NCBI GenBank assembly: GCA_022605405.1
Contig: JABYQQ010000028.1
Location: 372,001 to 436,000, forward strand
Reading direction: 5' to 3'
From: Earliella scabrosa
Taxonomy: Eukaryota > Basidiomycota > Agaricomycetes > Polyporales > Polyporaceae
Length of the DNA stretch: 64,000 bases
The notes beneath the pieces were generated by a model. The model was not told the origin of the DNA and did not search any database. It saw only the letters and a program-made list of their open reading frames with translations. Made by a program: the position numbers and the translations under genes. How positions within the stretch are numbered: the stretch's first letter is position 1; every line of letters starts with the position of its first letter. Shown in pieces: positions 47,432-59,108 of the stretch.

Positions 47432-49917
47432 ATGTCCCCGCCTAAGAAACCACGTACGCTGGAACACGTCTTCGTATGCGAGGCGCCCCGACCGAGTTTC
47501 AGATGGCGCGCTATACACGAAGACATCCAGGCTGAGGTATGCCACCCACCGCTAGCGCGCATCATTGGCGACCTCCATGCTAACATACATGATAGATATA
47601 CATCTATCTTAGTCCTAAGGATCTGTTGAATCTATCGCGCATCGACAGAGAAACGTACAACCATCTCAAGAGTCCTGACGCGAACCTCTACTGGCGTCGA
47701 GCTCGTCGAAACGTCCCCGGACTTCCTGACTGTCCTGAATGGCTCACAGAGATGGAGTTCGCCGCGTTATGCTTTGAGGAGCACTGTCAGAAGTGTCTCG
47801 TCACGGACGACACAAGCAGACAGCCAATGTGGCAATTATACGTTCGCTACTGTGCTCAGTGCGAGCTGGCCGAGTGAGTCGTTGTACTGCCTGAGGCTCG
47901 ACCGTCGTTGCTCATCATCGATGTCGCCTGTCAAGAACGACCTCGATCCACCCCTTGCATAATCTTGGCACCGGTTTGCGTAAGAGCTTGTATGCAGACT
48001 TAGTTCCTTCTGTCCGCCGAGAACGTGTTACAGGTAAGTCCCATACTTCTGATGAGATCAACATGCTGAACGTTTTTAGAAGATGGCGAGTCGACTGCTA
48101 TCAACCTCAGTCGTCTCACAGATGTCACAAATTTTCGCAACGCCCTCAGCTGCGCCTCAAAATCTGAACGCGACGCCGTCATTCAACAGTGGCGCGCCTC
48201 GACGATGCGACGATGCAATGTAGGGCTATTCGTGAAATTCGGCTATCGCGTGCTCATGCGTCTCTCCAGCATGCCGAGCAGTGTCATATGTGGAAGATGG
48301 TTGCTGACGAGGCCGAACGTGAACGCGTGGAGGAAGTCCGATTGAAGCGGTACAATGAGTGAGTACTTCCGCATCCTGATCCGGTGCCCACATCTGATCG
48401 TGATAACAGAATACATGGCCGGCTTGTTGCCCTTGGATATAGCTCAGAGTTGATTCACCTGGGTATCCGACTGCAGGGACTCTCCGCAAGCGCGTACGCA
48501 TTCTTCAGGAAAGCGCAACCTCTTGAGGACGAGGGTAAGCATGTCGCGCACATGACGGCTTTGGCACCATATGCTCATGGGCTCGACTACATAGAATGGA
48601 CGGAATATCTTCCCGATTTGAGGGATTTTCTTGACGGTCGACGAATGCTGGAGACTCGTCAATCCCGAGTCAAAGTCATGCTCTTGCGTCTCTGGATGAT
48701 CGAATCCACTCTGGAAGCTCGCCTCGCAGAACTTGGGTCAGGTGAAGATAGCCCTTTGCCATGCGCGCTTGACCTCGTTGAGCTGCCTGTCGTCGCCCAT
48801 CTGGTGCAGCTACATGAAGCGGTCATCATCCCTACCGTCGCTTACACAGCTACGATCGACTCATACATCTACGAGTGGAGGCAAGCAAGAGAAGCCTCAC
48901 TGCTCGCCCTGTTGTATAGTGGCAGAACCTCGGCTCCCGTCCGTTCCCATCCCACAGGTCTTCATGACTTGCTGGCCTCCCCTACCTCGCTTTTCTGGTG
49001 TACACAATGCGAACAGCTGGTCCGAGGCACTCAAGCCGTCACGCACAAGTGTTGCTATGGCTTCGATCAAAACTGGCGCTATATCAATCCCGACTGCTCG
49101 CCATGGATCGACGGAACCTACGCACCGCTGATTAGCGATGGCGGACCGCTCTTCGAGCGCACCTGCGTAGTGCACGCCCAGGGCGTCACACCATGGTCTC
49201 CCTCATCACTGCGTCCCTGTGCTGACTTGGTTCGCGCGGTCTGCCAAGCATTCAGTATGAATCCGACCGTCGTCGATGCTCGCGACCCTAAGCTGGAAGA
49301 TGGTCGCGTCGCATGCCGCGCATGCAGTCAGATGAATCAAGGCATGGTTGTTATGGGATGGCGACGTGCGGTAAGCCTGGATATTAGTGGAATGTGGGAC
49401 GTTCGCACTGTCTGACCGAGCATCTTCCAGGTACAGCACATGGTAGAAGCTCACAACAACGAGCACGTCGAGTGGTCGGAAGTTTGTTCTGAGGTGGCGC
49501 ACAAGGTTAAGCAAGTGGAGAACACATCGCGAGAGGCCACGGCCCATGCGACGAGGTCGTGTGCACGATGGACATGTATCCGCTGTACATGGCCACAATC
49601 TCGGGCTGCGTACACCCTCGAAGAACTTCAAGAACATTTTGTGGACAGGTATGTCGTTTTGATTCTTGTATTCCAGACCTATGTTGACTGAGCGCGCCGT
49701 TCGCAGTCACCCTTTGGTCGTGCTACACACCAAGTGGTACCGCCGCTCGGGTGACTCTCCGGAGTTCATGCATCCTCCTGTTATCATCCATGACACAGAA
49801 CTGGACGACGATGCCGTGGATGATTTTGTTGGGCTAACCTCTGTGATGGATGATGCCTTGGTGACGTCGATGCAGTTCCCCACAGACGCGTGGAGGGGGT
49901 GGTTGGGTAGGTCATGA
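47432..49917 (+). CDS. Cargo protein 14: F-box protein with C-terminal zinc-finger-like motif
   Basis: Exon 1 is 47432-47536 (MSPPKKPRTLEHVFVCEAPR). Exon 2 from 47596 holds the F-box, IYIYLSPKDLLNLSRIDRET, followed by the basidiomycete signature RRNVPGLPDCPEWLTEMEFA with ALCFEEHCQKC. Middle exons give VTNFRNALSCASKSERDAVI, IREIRLSRAHASLQHAEQCH and a long exon from about 48411 with ELIHLGIRLQGLSASAYAFF and LFWCTQCEQLVRGTQAV. Near the end WTCIRCTWPQ and LQEHFVDSHP form a C2-H2-like finger. F-box proteins recruit targets to SCF ubiquitin ligases. The joins after 47873 and near 48190 (QQ to ARLDDAT) are not resolved and could include a one-base shift. Family identity is good; whether it is fully functional is uncertain. 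Confidence 0.72.
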
Positions 49918-50258
49918 GGTTCGGATATATTGTACAATTACGTGTATGACTTGTTCTATGCACACCACGGAGGAAAGGTGTCGGTCATGCTCTAGCACAG
50001 TGTCTTGACCATATAAAGTACGAATCGTGCCACGGATCTGCCATTTGCGTTCGTCCGTTGAACAGATCCAACATAGTCAATGACTGTACACATCGTGCTG
50101 ATATTCTTTGTGCCACGAACTTCCGTATGTAGATATGGCGTCGGTGAAGACGCTGAGAGCTGCAACCCCCACCGCGTGGCTACCCCCCTCAGCTTGATGA
50201 CCTCTGTTTGAGTTAGCAGGGATGGAATGATCCAGAAAAGGGAGGGCATAGTCACTGC
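49918..50258. other. Gap between last cargo gene and right TIR
   Basis: Non-coding; nothing recognised beyond the presumed terminator of the F-box gene. Confidence 0.4.
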
Positions 50259-52563
50259 GCTAAGCAGCCGCTAGCCCTCGAGGAGGGAGAGCGCATGCAC
50301 TCTTCGCTACTGCACACGAGCGACAGAGCTGCGCCCTAGCGCTGAGCAGCGCAGACCCACGACGTCAAACACAGGAGCGATGGAGCGAGCTCGTTGGAGA
50401 GTGAGTATGCGAGGGTGGGTAGCCGAGTCAGCGGGCAGCGGACAGTCGCTGAGGTTGTCGCTGGGTCGTCGGGAGTCCGAGTCGTGGAGGTTGAAACATG
50501 TTTGTGCTGGTGGAGTCGGTGCCCGTGTGAGCGGAGAGTCGCCGGGAGCCGAGGCGGCACAGGTTGAAAGCACCTTTCGGGGTGGCGGTCGGTAGCCGAG
50601 GTCGTCGGTAGCCACGGGGGGTGACAGTGGGTAGCCCAGTGAACGGGAGGCGGCAGCCGTGTCAGCGGAGAGGGCAGCGGACGGTCAACGAGGTTGTCGG
50701 TAGACAAAGGCGCCGTCAGCCATGGCTGTTGAATGGCCTTGTGCGGTTGACGAATAGCCGTGTGAGCGAAAGGGGACGGAGGTCGTCGATAGTTGATATC
50801 GTCGGTAGCTGTGTGAGTGGGAGGCCGTTAGTCGAGTCCAGCTGCGGGAGGTTTCAACGCTCATGTGCTGAGCGTCCGCTCTCCGCCCCCTCGGAGGCGA
50901 GCGAGCCTGAGCGAGGTCTGCGCATGCACTCTTCGCTACTGCACACGAGCGACAGAGCTCCGGGGTACTGCGCCCTAGCGCTGAGCAGCGCAGACCCACG
51001 ACGCCACAAACAGGAGCGACGGAGCTCGTTGGCGGGAGAGTATGCGGGGGTGGGTAGCCGAGTCAGCGGGCAGCGGACAGTCGCTGAGGTTGTCGCTGGG
51101 TCGTCGGGAGTCCGAGTCGTGGAGGTTGAAACGCATTTGTGCCGGTGGAGTCGGTGCCCGTGTGAGCGGAGAGTCGCCAGGAGCCGAGGAGGCTCAGGTT
51201 GAAAGCACCTTGCGCGGCTGGCGGTCGGTAGCCGAGGTCGTCGGTAGCGGTCGAGGTCGAAAGCATCACGCATCCTTTATGCTCACACAGGGTGAGAAGC
51301 TAGCAGCTTGCGCATGACGACAGCATATGAGCGACATAGCTCCGGCGCACTGTGATAGCAGCGCAGGCCCCACGAGGGCGGCACAAGAGAGACAGAGCTC
51401 CGAGTGAGCGGGGGACGGTCGCTGAGGTTGTCGGGAGTCGTGGAGACTGAAACGCAATTGCGCGGGTGGGGTCGGTAGCCGGAGTCGGGGAGGGAAGGAG
51501 GTCGCGAGTCGGTACCTGAGATCGTCGGTGTGAGTGGAAGGCTGGTATTCGAGTCAGCGGGAGGCTGTCGGTGATGTAGATGCGCTCTGAGAATAGCGAG
51601 CATTGCCCATGTGCTGAGCGGCGACGGAGCTGTGGAGCTTCCGGGAGCGCGAAATGGGAGCCTGGGTGAGCGCGAGATGGGAGCGCGAGATGGGAGCGCC
51701 CAGGAGCGCGACTTGGGAGGCTTGGGGAGCCCGATCTGGGAGACAGGGAGCGCGACCTTGAGAGCTCGGGAGCGCGACCTTGAGAGCTCGGGAGCGCGAC
51801 CTTGAGAGCTCGGGAGCGCGACCTTGGGAGCTCGGGGGCGCGACCTTGAGAGCTCGGGGGCGCGACTTGAGAGCTCGGGGGCGCGACTTGAGAGCTCGGG
51901 GGCGCGACCGGAGAGCTCGGGGGCGCGACCGGAGAGCTCGGGGGCGCGACCGGAGAGCTCGGGGGCGCGACCGGAGAGCCCATTGGCGCGACTCGAGAGC
52001 TCGGATGCGCGACTCGAGAGCCCATTGGCGCGAGCTTTGAGCTCTTGGCGGGAGCGCTACGCAGGAGCTCTGGTGAGAGCTCCTGCTTGCCGCAGTGTTA
52101 CATAACCTATGTTTTTCCTATGAATGGTCGATGAAAGATGTCCTGTGGATGTGGCTCACCTATTTCCTAGTCTCGGAAACGACGACTGCACATGGAATAT
52201 CGGCATCCGGGACCACCCTATGTGTCCCTTTGCCGAGCCAGTTTACGTGTCTTTGCATGCAGTGATAGACAGGAAATACATTGGACATTGAACGGGTATA
52301 CAACAAATTTCGCCACTGGCGCTCCTATTTCCTGAATCGGCAAAAACACGTGTCCTCTTTCCTCGCCAATCTGTTTCCCACCTTTTCCCCGCTTTGGCAC
52401 CATTTCACCCCGCCCCGACCCCAGGAAATAGGTAGGTCACAGGCTGGACAGCTCAAATATCCGTGTCGGGAGGCAAGAGTCGGGCAACAATAGGATATTA
52501 TAGATCCCCCACCGATTTCCTGCCTATATCACAAGTACCAGACACGGGGCGCTGCCCGTCGTG
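50259..52563 (-). repeat. Right terminal inverted repeat (2,305 bp)
   Basis: Exact mirror of 17394-19698 with one noticed mismatch (50500). It contains the mirrored internal duplications at about 50329-50617 and 50959-51249. It ends GCCCGTCGTG, followed by TCT outside the element. Confidence 0.95.
51627..52077 (-). repeat. 21-bp subterminal tandem repeats, right
   Basis: Mirror image of the GAGCTC/GTCGCGC tandem array of the left TIR, with the same unit order. Both ends of the element therefore present identical arrays facing inwards, as expected for transposase-binding arrays. Confidence 0.85.
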
Positions 52564-53960
52564 TCTGTAGGGCGCGTAGGCCTATCGTGGGTAGTCCCAC
52601 AACGTGACTATGTCACGTAGGACCGGCAATCTTATCTGTTTCCATGTCTTCCCAGGCGCGCTCACCTGACGTAGACACAGGCCGTGTCTACGCCAAGTAG
52701 GTGCCTACCTAGCCTACCAATCTCCCAGGAGGCAGTCGTTGCGGGAGGAGCTATGTTACTCTCTTCCCTCACGTTGTTGTGGTGGTAGTTGGTCATGGAG
52801 GATAGGTAGAGCATGAGGAATATGCCTCCGCATTTTTGGATATATTCATCTCCAATTGACTCCCCCAGAGGCTCATAGCTCCTGTGCCTCTAATTGGGCA
52901 CACATTTCGAAGTCAATAAATTATTGTGGGACCCTTTTGACACTGGAGACTCATTGGGATTGCTATACGGAGTTTATGCAAAGCATCCCGAGAGCTGAAA
53001 GGTCCATGGGTGCCAGAGAACGTGCTTTCTGCATAACCTCTCCCCGGGGGGAGGGGGGCGTCTATGTCTGACCATGCCCTGTAGACGGACGTAGACACAG
53101 GCAATGTCTACGTCGCATAGATCAGATGGTCTCTTATCTCTGTCTAGCTGATTCCATTGTGCGGGGACCTCGCTACGACAACAAGCGTCTATGTGACGTG
53201 GCACGTGTGTCTACGTGTGTCTAGGGTGCGGGGAACCGGCTAGGCAAGACCGACCTACGGACCTCCGACATGCAGTGACTGTAGCTCGCGCTGGCCATCA
53301 CCGTTTCCCTCCCGATTTCGCTGGCTTCCCTGCCAGAATCGAGGGGGGTGGAAATCCCATTCCAACCGGGAGGGCTACAGTCCCAGCGCGCCAATCCACG
53401 GTCCTGCGCGCTGGGCTACAGTCCTAATGGTGACCCTCGCGCACACGACATCATGGGCGCTTACTCTCCGCCCTCCTTGAACACAGGGGCTGGTACTGGG
53501 CTCTCTGGCTCAACAAAATTGACTGAGTGTTTCTATGGATTGCAGAGTAAAAGTGCGTCTTTTTCCGCAAATTTTTGGAGCGTCTCTGGGCTCGGAAAGT
53601 GACTTGCAAGCTGCTCCTCCTTTGGCATCAAAGGTCGGTCACAGCGTGTCACGAAGCTCACAATCGTCACGATTACATCAGCTCACGCTTGGACCGTGAA
53701 CGGGGCGGGTCGAAACCGTGCGTCCTCTCGACGGTAGTACTGGCAGAGTGGAGGCTAGTGGAGGTCGCCCCTCCTTCCATTAACGCGATTTCCAAGTCGT
53801 CCCCGTACTCGAGGCCCTTCATCTTGCGGATATTCAGCAATCAGGCTTAGGCCTCAAGCCGCGTGTTGTTCACACTTCGCCCGCCCAGGCTCTAGAGCTG
53901 CCTGTCTCACATCGAACAGCGACAATCCACCTCCCACACATGTCGGCCCCCAAGCCCGTG
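52564..53960. other. Palindrome-bearing non-coding flank
   Basis: No gene supported. Two near-perfect hairpins are present: ACGTAGACACAGGCCGTGTC followed by TACG at about 52674-52697, and ACGTAGACACAGGCAATGTC followed by TACGT at about 53091-53115. A further GTGTCTACGTGTGTCTAG run lies at about 53207-53224. This may be the remains of a small hairpin-rich repeat element. Confidence 0.5.
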
Positions 53961-53974
53961 ACTAGCATTGACCT

Positions 53975-54806
53975 TGGAGACAATGGACGCTGACGAGTGC
54001 TCTCAGGACCAAGGACGACGACCAGACGGCCCGCAGGTCGCCGACTACATCGACACCTGGTCCGTTCGCAACCCCGTCCTCGTCTTCGGCGACACCAACA
54101 GCCGCTACACCCGCGCGCTCGACAACATCGCCACCTTAACGACCCAGAACGCGCTCATCGATGCCTGAGTCGAGCTTGTGCACGGCGGCACCCCACCCGC
54201 CGTCGAGTCCGTCTGCGCGAATCCGTCCACGACGCCTTCATGCGAGACTGTCGACAAGCTCTTCTACCGCGGCAGCCCTCTCCTCAACCTCTCCACGACC
54301 TCGTTCACCCGCCTCCGACACCAACTTCCTCCAGCCCGACGGCGCGATCCGACGGCGCGATCCTCTCCGACCACAACCCGATCCGCGTCGCTCTCGCCTG
54401 GGCGCGCTCCGGGCGTCCGACTTCTGCACGGGACGCGCTCCCCGTCGTACCCTCGCCGTTTGGCACGACGTTCACCCTGCGCGGCGGTGCGCGTGCTGAC
54501 GGGCTCGCTCGCGAACACCTCTCCTGTCGCAGCATGGTGGTACGGGCGGCTCGCGCTCGCGGCGGACGAGGTTGTCGACATCGTGAGGCTGTGCCAGGGC
54601 AAGCACAACGATAAGACGCGCGTCTTCTTCTCCGAGGCGACGACTAGCCGGGGGCGCACTGCGAGCACGGGCAAGGCGACGGACGACTGCGTCACGTTTG
54701 CCGCGCCGGAGGCGGGTGGCTGGGGCCTTGTGTGCTTAATGAGTCACCGGTCAGGATGGAGACGAGATTGACCAGCTGGCGCTGCTGTGGGCGCCGACGG
54801 CGTAGA
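53975..54806 (+). pseudogene. 5'-truncated EEP-jacalin pseudogene
   Basis: Corresponds to exon 2 of the 12908-14305 gene. VADYIDTWSV, NPVLVFGDTNSRYT, LYHRG-like and GKATDDCVTFAAPEAGGWG pieces are readable, but exon 1 (signal peptide and the catalytic Glu motif) is missing. A TGA follows ALIDA at about 54166-54168. Indels around 54320-54530 shift the frame repeatedly. Nonfunctional. Confidence 0.9.
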
Positions 54807-55085
54807 AGTGCAATGTTGCCGACACTAGTCGTCTTGTCATTCAGCGAGTTCTCAGAAGCGCGAACGTCCTCATGCGTCGGGGTCGGTGATGATACTCTGT
54901 CAGTTCGGGTTCATAAAACGCGACCTCGTGTATATGATTTCCACGAAACAATGATGACTTTACACGAGGCAAACCGATCCTTTCCAAGCTTCCGATAACC
55001 ACCTTGTTCGAACTTCGATCCACACTCGCATTCCGCCATGTTGAAGACAGAAGGTCATCGTGGGCGAGCGGAGCTCAGCCCCGTT

Positions 55086-55982
55086 CTAGTTCTCGCTCTT
55101 GACGAAAAACAGACCGCTAAGCCCGACTGCACAAGGAACATGAGCGATGCAGGCCGTGTCAAGGACACGTCACGAGCACTTACGGTCGGGGGTGTCCTGG
55201 GCGAAGCCGCCGAACGCCATCACGTCGGAGCTGTAGAACAGGGTTCCCTGGTTGCTGTTGTTCCCGTTCCCGAATGGCTGAAAAGCATATCGTCAGTGCG
55301 GAGCGTACGTCTGAGAGGAAGACACTCACGCCTGCGACGCGAAGGGTCCCGGTCGCCTTGTCATAGATGGCGAAATTGAGCTCGTTGATCATGTCGCGCC
55401 GGTAGTAGGTCTGGAATCCGGCACGGCCGAACACCCCGACGAGGACCTCGTTAGCTGCGGCGCAATCCATGGTCATTCCCAAAAGATGTTAGCAGCACAT
55501 GACAAGCAGACGCGTACCACCGAAGGTGACCTGGGAGGTGGTCCTGCGGGGGTCAGCACCGCTGCCGTGCTGGATGGTCGTGGTACCACCGTTGGCAAGC
55601 TGGTACGTGACCTGGAAGCCATCGATCTGCACGGGACAAGTTGGGCATGAGAGGAAGTAGATGAGGACTTAAATATGGTCACGGTGGCGTACGATCCAGC
55701 CATGATACACGATGATCTCGGTAATGGGGTGCGCGGTGTCGATTTGGTTCTTGGCTGAGTGGTGGTGATCAGCATTAAACTCGTATGAGCGGGATATTTG
55801 CACATACCGGCGTCGCTGACGAGGAAGTTGCCTGGGTGCACGACACTGTCAGCGGATCGGGCAAAAGACCCTCGGTATCGGTCCAACTTACCATCCCCCT
55901 TGAAGACGTAGATATCGTTGAAGAGGGTGCCATCCTGGCCACCCACAAGAGCGGTGGTCTCGTAAGAAGGAACAGTCGACAT
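55086..55982 (-). CDS. Jacalin-like lectin (copy B)
   Basis: The same seven-exon structure as the lectin at 15259-16170, with every splice site preserved and no frameshift. It starts at 55982 (MSTVPSYETTALVGGQDGTL). Distinguishing changes include GTLFNDIYVFKGDG, NFLVSDA, HPITEIIVYHGW, IDGFQVTYQLANGG, a longer loop (GADPRRTTSQ), FQTYYRRDMINELNF and TLRVAG, ending GLSGLFFVKSEN. Most changes are conservative or lie in loops that in jacalin-type lectins contact sugar, so retained function with altered specificity is plausible. Its neighbour, the EEP copy, is dead, so the lectin has been kept on its own. Expression may use the TATA-like site at about 56072-56078. A GA run of about 26 bases (56014-56039) sits in the leader region. 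Confidence 0.85.
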
Positions 55983-56013
55983 TATTGTGCTGAGGAGTGG
56001 TAAGTGGTGATTC

Positions 56014-56039
56014 GCAGAGAGAGAGAGAGAGAGAGAGAG
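56014..56039. repeat. GA microsatellite
   Basis: An AGAGAG run in the lectin B leader. The corresponding run in copy A (about 16213-16230) is shorter, so the tract has expanded or contracted since duplication. Confidence 0.7.
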
Positions 56040-56199
56040 CTGTGGTGTATGCTGCAGTTAGCTCCAGTTCGATGTGGGCTTTATATGTCTGAGCCATGAA
56101 AAATGCGCCCGGACGGCGTGTAAGTTCAATGCCAGAGCTGGCGAGATTCTTTCCAAACGCTAGCTCGGCACCCGGCCGCCGATCGGAGTCCTGGTAGGT

Positions 56200-56510
56200 A
56201 ACAAGGAGCGGTGAAGTGAAGGATGCACGGTGGCGATGGCAGTTGAAGGTCACTTCAATCGTGTTCCTGGACATCAAGTCAGCGTTTCCAGCAGCCTCCG
56301 ACTCACCGGAGGACAACCTGCGCACGAGAGGTGTCCCGGAAGCATACGTTGATTGGCTGCCAGTGAGGGTCAAGCTCGAAGGCCGCAAGACATATCACAA
56401 GTTTGACGATTACGTGTCAGAGCTTCTGATGATACAGAGCGGGATAGGTCCGAGTCATAGGTCCGAGTCAAGGATGCCAGCTTTCCGTCATGCTCTACGT
56501 TTTCCATAAT
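56200..56510 (+). pseudogene. LINE reverse-transcriptase relic, contiguous
   Basis: One open frame reads SIVFLDIKSAFPAASDS, DNLRTRGVPEAYVDWL and GRKTYHKFDDYVSELLMIQS, then GIGPSH. The FLDIKSAFP motif and the GVP..Y..WL segment are typical of RT palm motifs in basidiomycete non-LTR elements. The open frame is only about 97 residues and both sides are degraded. Confidence 0.75.
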
Positions 56511-56700
56511 TCGACTTGACGGCACAGAGCTCAACGGAGAAGCAGTAGTAGGTAGCACCCGCGGTGACTGGAATGGTCTTTCCAAGAGTGCCGCAAGAAG
56601 GTTTGACAGTTAATGGAGCGACCAGGGGGCGCTTTTGACTGGGCGCGCGATCACAACTGCACCTCCTCTCGGGACAATAAGTTGGCCTTCTCAACTGGGG

Positions 56701-59108
56701 GTAGTACTGCTGCTCAATTCTTCGAACAGGGCTGCTCAATTCCCGGCGGCGACTGACGGCCTACGCGCATACACCGCCATACCCTTGAGTAGGGCTGCTC
56801 AATTCCTCGAATATCTTCGAATTACTTATTTGGCCCATCGCTCCGGCTAACAGACAGTCCTCTTATTATAGCAGCAGACCACCACCGCTTTCTCAGGATA
56901 TCGGGTCCAAGCAGCATATAGCCCTTGCCAAGATCACTGAGGGCACCAAATTAGTACTGATATGCCCGGCCTCGAGCCATCAGGCTCCTTGAGCAGGGTC
57001 GGGCCCAGCTTTTAGGACGGCCTGGGGAGCCTGACAGCTCGCGCTGAGCTCGAGCAGTAACGGAGAGCCGAGCTTGTAGTTCAAGGCTCAAGCAGGCCCT
57101 AGTAGCTCCCCAAGCCGAGTCAAGCTCTGCACATCACTACCCGAGATTGGTCTCGTTTCTGCGACTCGGCAACACACTGGCAGGAAACAGTCGCACAGAG
57201 GCTCTGCCAGGCTGTAGTTGTCCCGAGCCTGCTGCCAGTATGTCGTAGACACGTTCATGGCACCAATCTAGGTTCGTAAGCTCCAGGCTGGTCCGCTCAG
57301 AGGCGGCTCGGACATGGCTTTGTGGGACACCGGGTACGTCAATTGCCTGGCGCCGGCAGGCGTTCCAGCACACTGACTGAACACGGTGGAGGTGCACGCG
57401 GACGCACTTCCCTTCCAACTCCTAGTAGACAAGCTCTCATCGAGCAGCCGTTTGCCTCGGCGGGGCGGCTTCCAAAGTCGCATCCGCTTGCCCCTCATGT
57501 GCAGCGTGCGGGTCGACGCTTTGTCAAGTCACACCGGCCGTCCCTTCAGAACTCCTTGACGCCTATCACCCCTTCCTCAATGTTCAAAACACAGAGTGCA
57601 TCACGCCCACCCGCCTGCACCCAGCCTGAATGACACGACACCGGATCCACATCATCCGGAATCGTGTCAAAGAGGCGATCACTGAGGACGAGCACCGGTC
57701 TCAGAGAGGAGGTAGTATACGGCGGAGTTGGAGCGGCGGAAGTTCTTCATGCTCCAGGACGACGGCATCCACGGATCCTCTTCAATGGCCCACACGATCT
57801 GCCAGGCCGAGATCATTGCCACAATTCTCGGCGAGGAGCTGGTGCGCACAGAGACTCGGGCAGCCCATATGACGCGCCTCAATCGTGCTCGACAACACTG
57901 CAACCATCCACTGGCAGACCTCGACGCTACGCGGCCCTTGTGTGGCGCCTGGGCGCTATCTAACGGACATCCTCAAGTAGGCGCATTCGGCTGTGCACCT
58001 GACGCTCCGCTGTATCTCCGGACACGAGAATGTGGAAGGCAATGTCACGTAAGGAGGACACACCTGTTGCCTTGGGCCGTCGACTTGTTCGTAATCCAGC
58101 ATGGGATTCATGTACCCGGCTACCCCTTGCTATGGCATGCAGACGTAAAGAAGGTCCAGTCTGCTGCCTCGAGTTCCGGCCCGCTTCAAATTGTTTGTAT
58201 CCACAGGTAAGACCATCTGAGGCCAGATCTGTGGATGCCGCGGCTGTGTGTGTTGTGACTACCACTTCATGTTCGGCTCGAGAACGCGTGCCAGCGCCTC
58301 CGGGTTAAGACCTAACAAACACCCCGTGGTTAGCGTACATTCTGCAAGTAGCAGCGTGACCGTGACCTCTCAGCCATCAGCCACGCATGGCAGACGACTG
58401 TGGTAACCTGCCAGTCACCCGGAGCGAACGGCGATGGACTCGAGGCTTAGACGAGCCTCTTCCGGAAATGCCCGTACCGCGATGAATCACGACGGGCCCC
58501 TTGTTCAACCGTGTCGTCGCTCTCGTCCTCGATTGGTTGCGGCATAGCATTGCTAGTCGTGGGGACGGTCCACGTTGTTCCTGTTGAAATCATGATGAGC
58601 TTCCGACTACTTCATTACCTCGTTCGCTGTGTTCAAGGTCCAATCATCATCGTGAACACTGATACAGTGGTAGTCTGCCGATAACCTTCCAAGTTCGTTT
58701 GGAGCCTAGTCACCGTGTGAACTTCTCGATTACGAGACTAAGCAGACGCGCTTCGGCGCCTATGAGCCGGGAGGTGCCGCGTAGACGAACTTTTGCAAAG
58801 TTTGCACTTTCACAGCCTCACGGGTCTGCGACGGCCACAATGTGCGATGTCTACATGAATCTCTATTGCATGTAGTATGGCTGTGCAAAATGCTACGCGA
58901 TGAGACGAGGGTCTATATACTACACTAAAAGTACAAGTGCATTCAAGTGCTTGTCATACGTAGACAGAGAAGTGATTAGGCGGAAGATGTTGGAAGAGGG
59001 AAAAAGCAGCGCATGCGAGATGGCCGAGCAATCAGCAGTCACAAGAACGATCATCGCGGTCGTATGTAGAACTCGAGTCCAAAGCTCCGAGACAACGCTC
59101 ACGCCCGC
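56701..59108. other. Degraded region without a supported gene
   Basis: Contains three scattered copies of GGGCTGCTCAATTC-like sequence (about 56692-56802). A protein-like fragment at about 57719-57905 on the plus strand reads ELERRKFFMLQDDGI and AEIIATILGEELV with TRAAHMTRLNRA. I cannot name the fragment; it has no start or flanking exons that fit. Confidence 0.45.

Larger units (their letters stand above)
53970..56700 (+). repeat. Segmental duplication, copy B
   Basis: Same-orientation counterpart of 13427-16800, starting inside intron 1 of the EEP-jacalin gene. It lacks the 672-bp transposon and has extra small deletions, such as 15 bp lost between AGGTCG repeats near 54039. Confidence 0.85.

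Noticed and set aside
57664..58308. Overlapping frames at 57.7-58.3 kb as a gene
   Set aside because: Only one short stretch looks protein-like. No start, splice sites or recognisable family support a gene.
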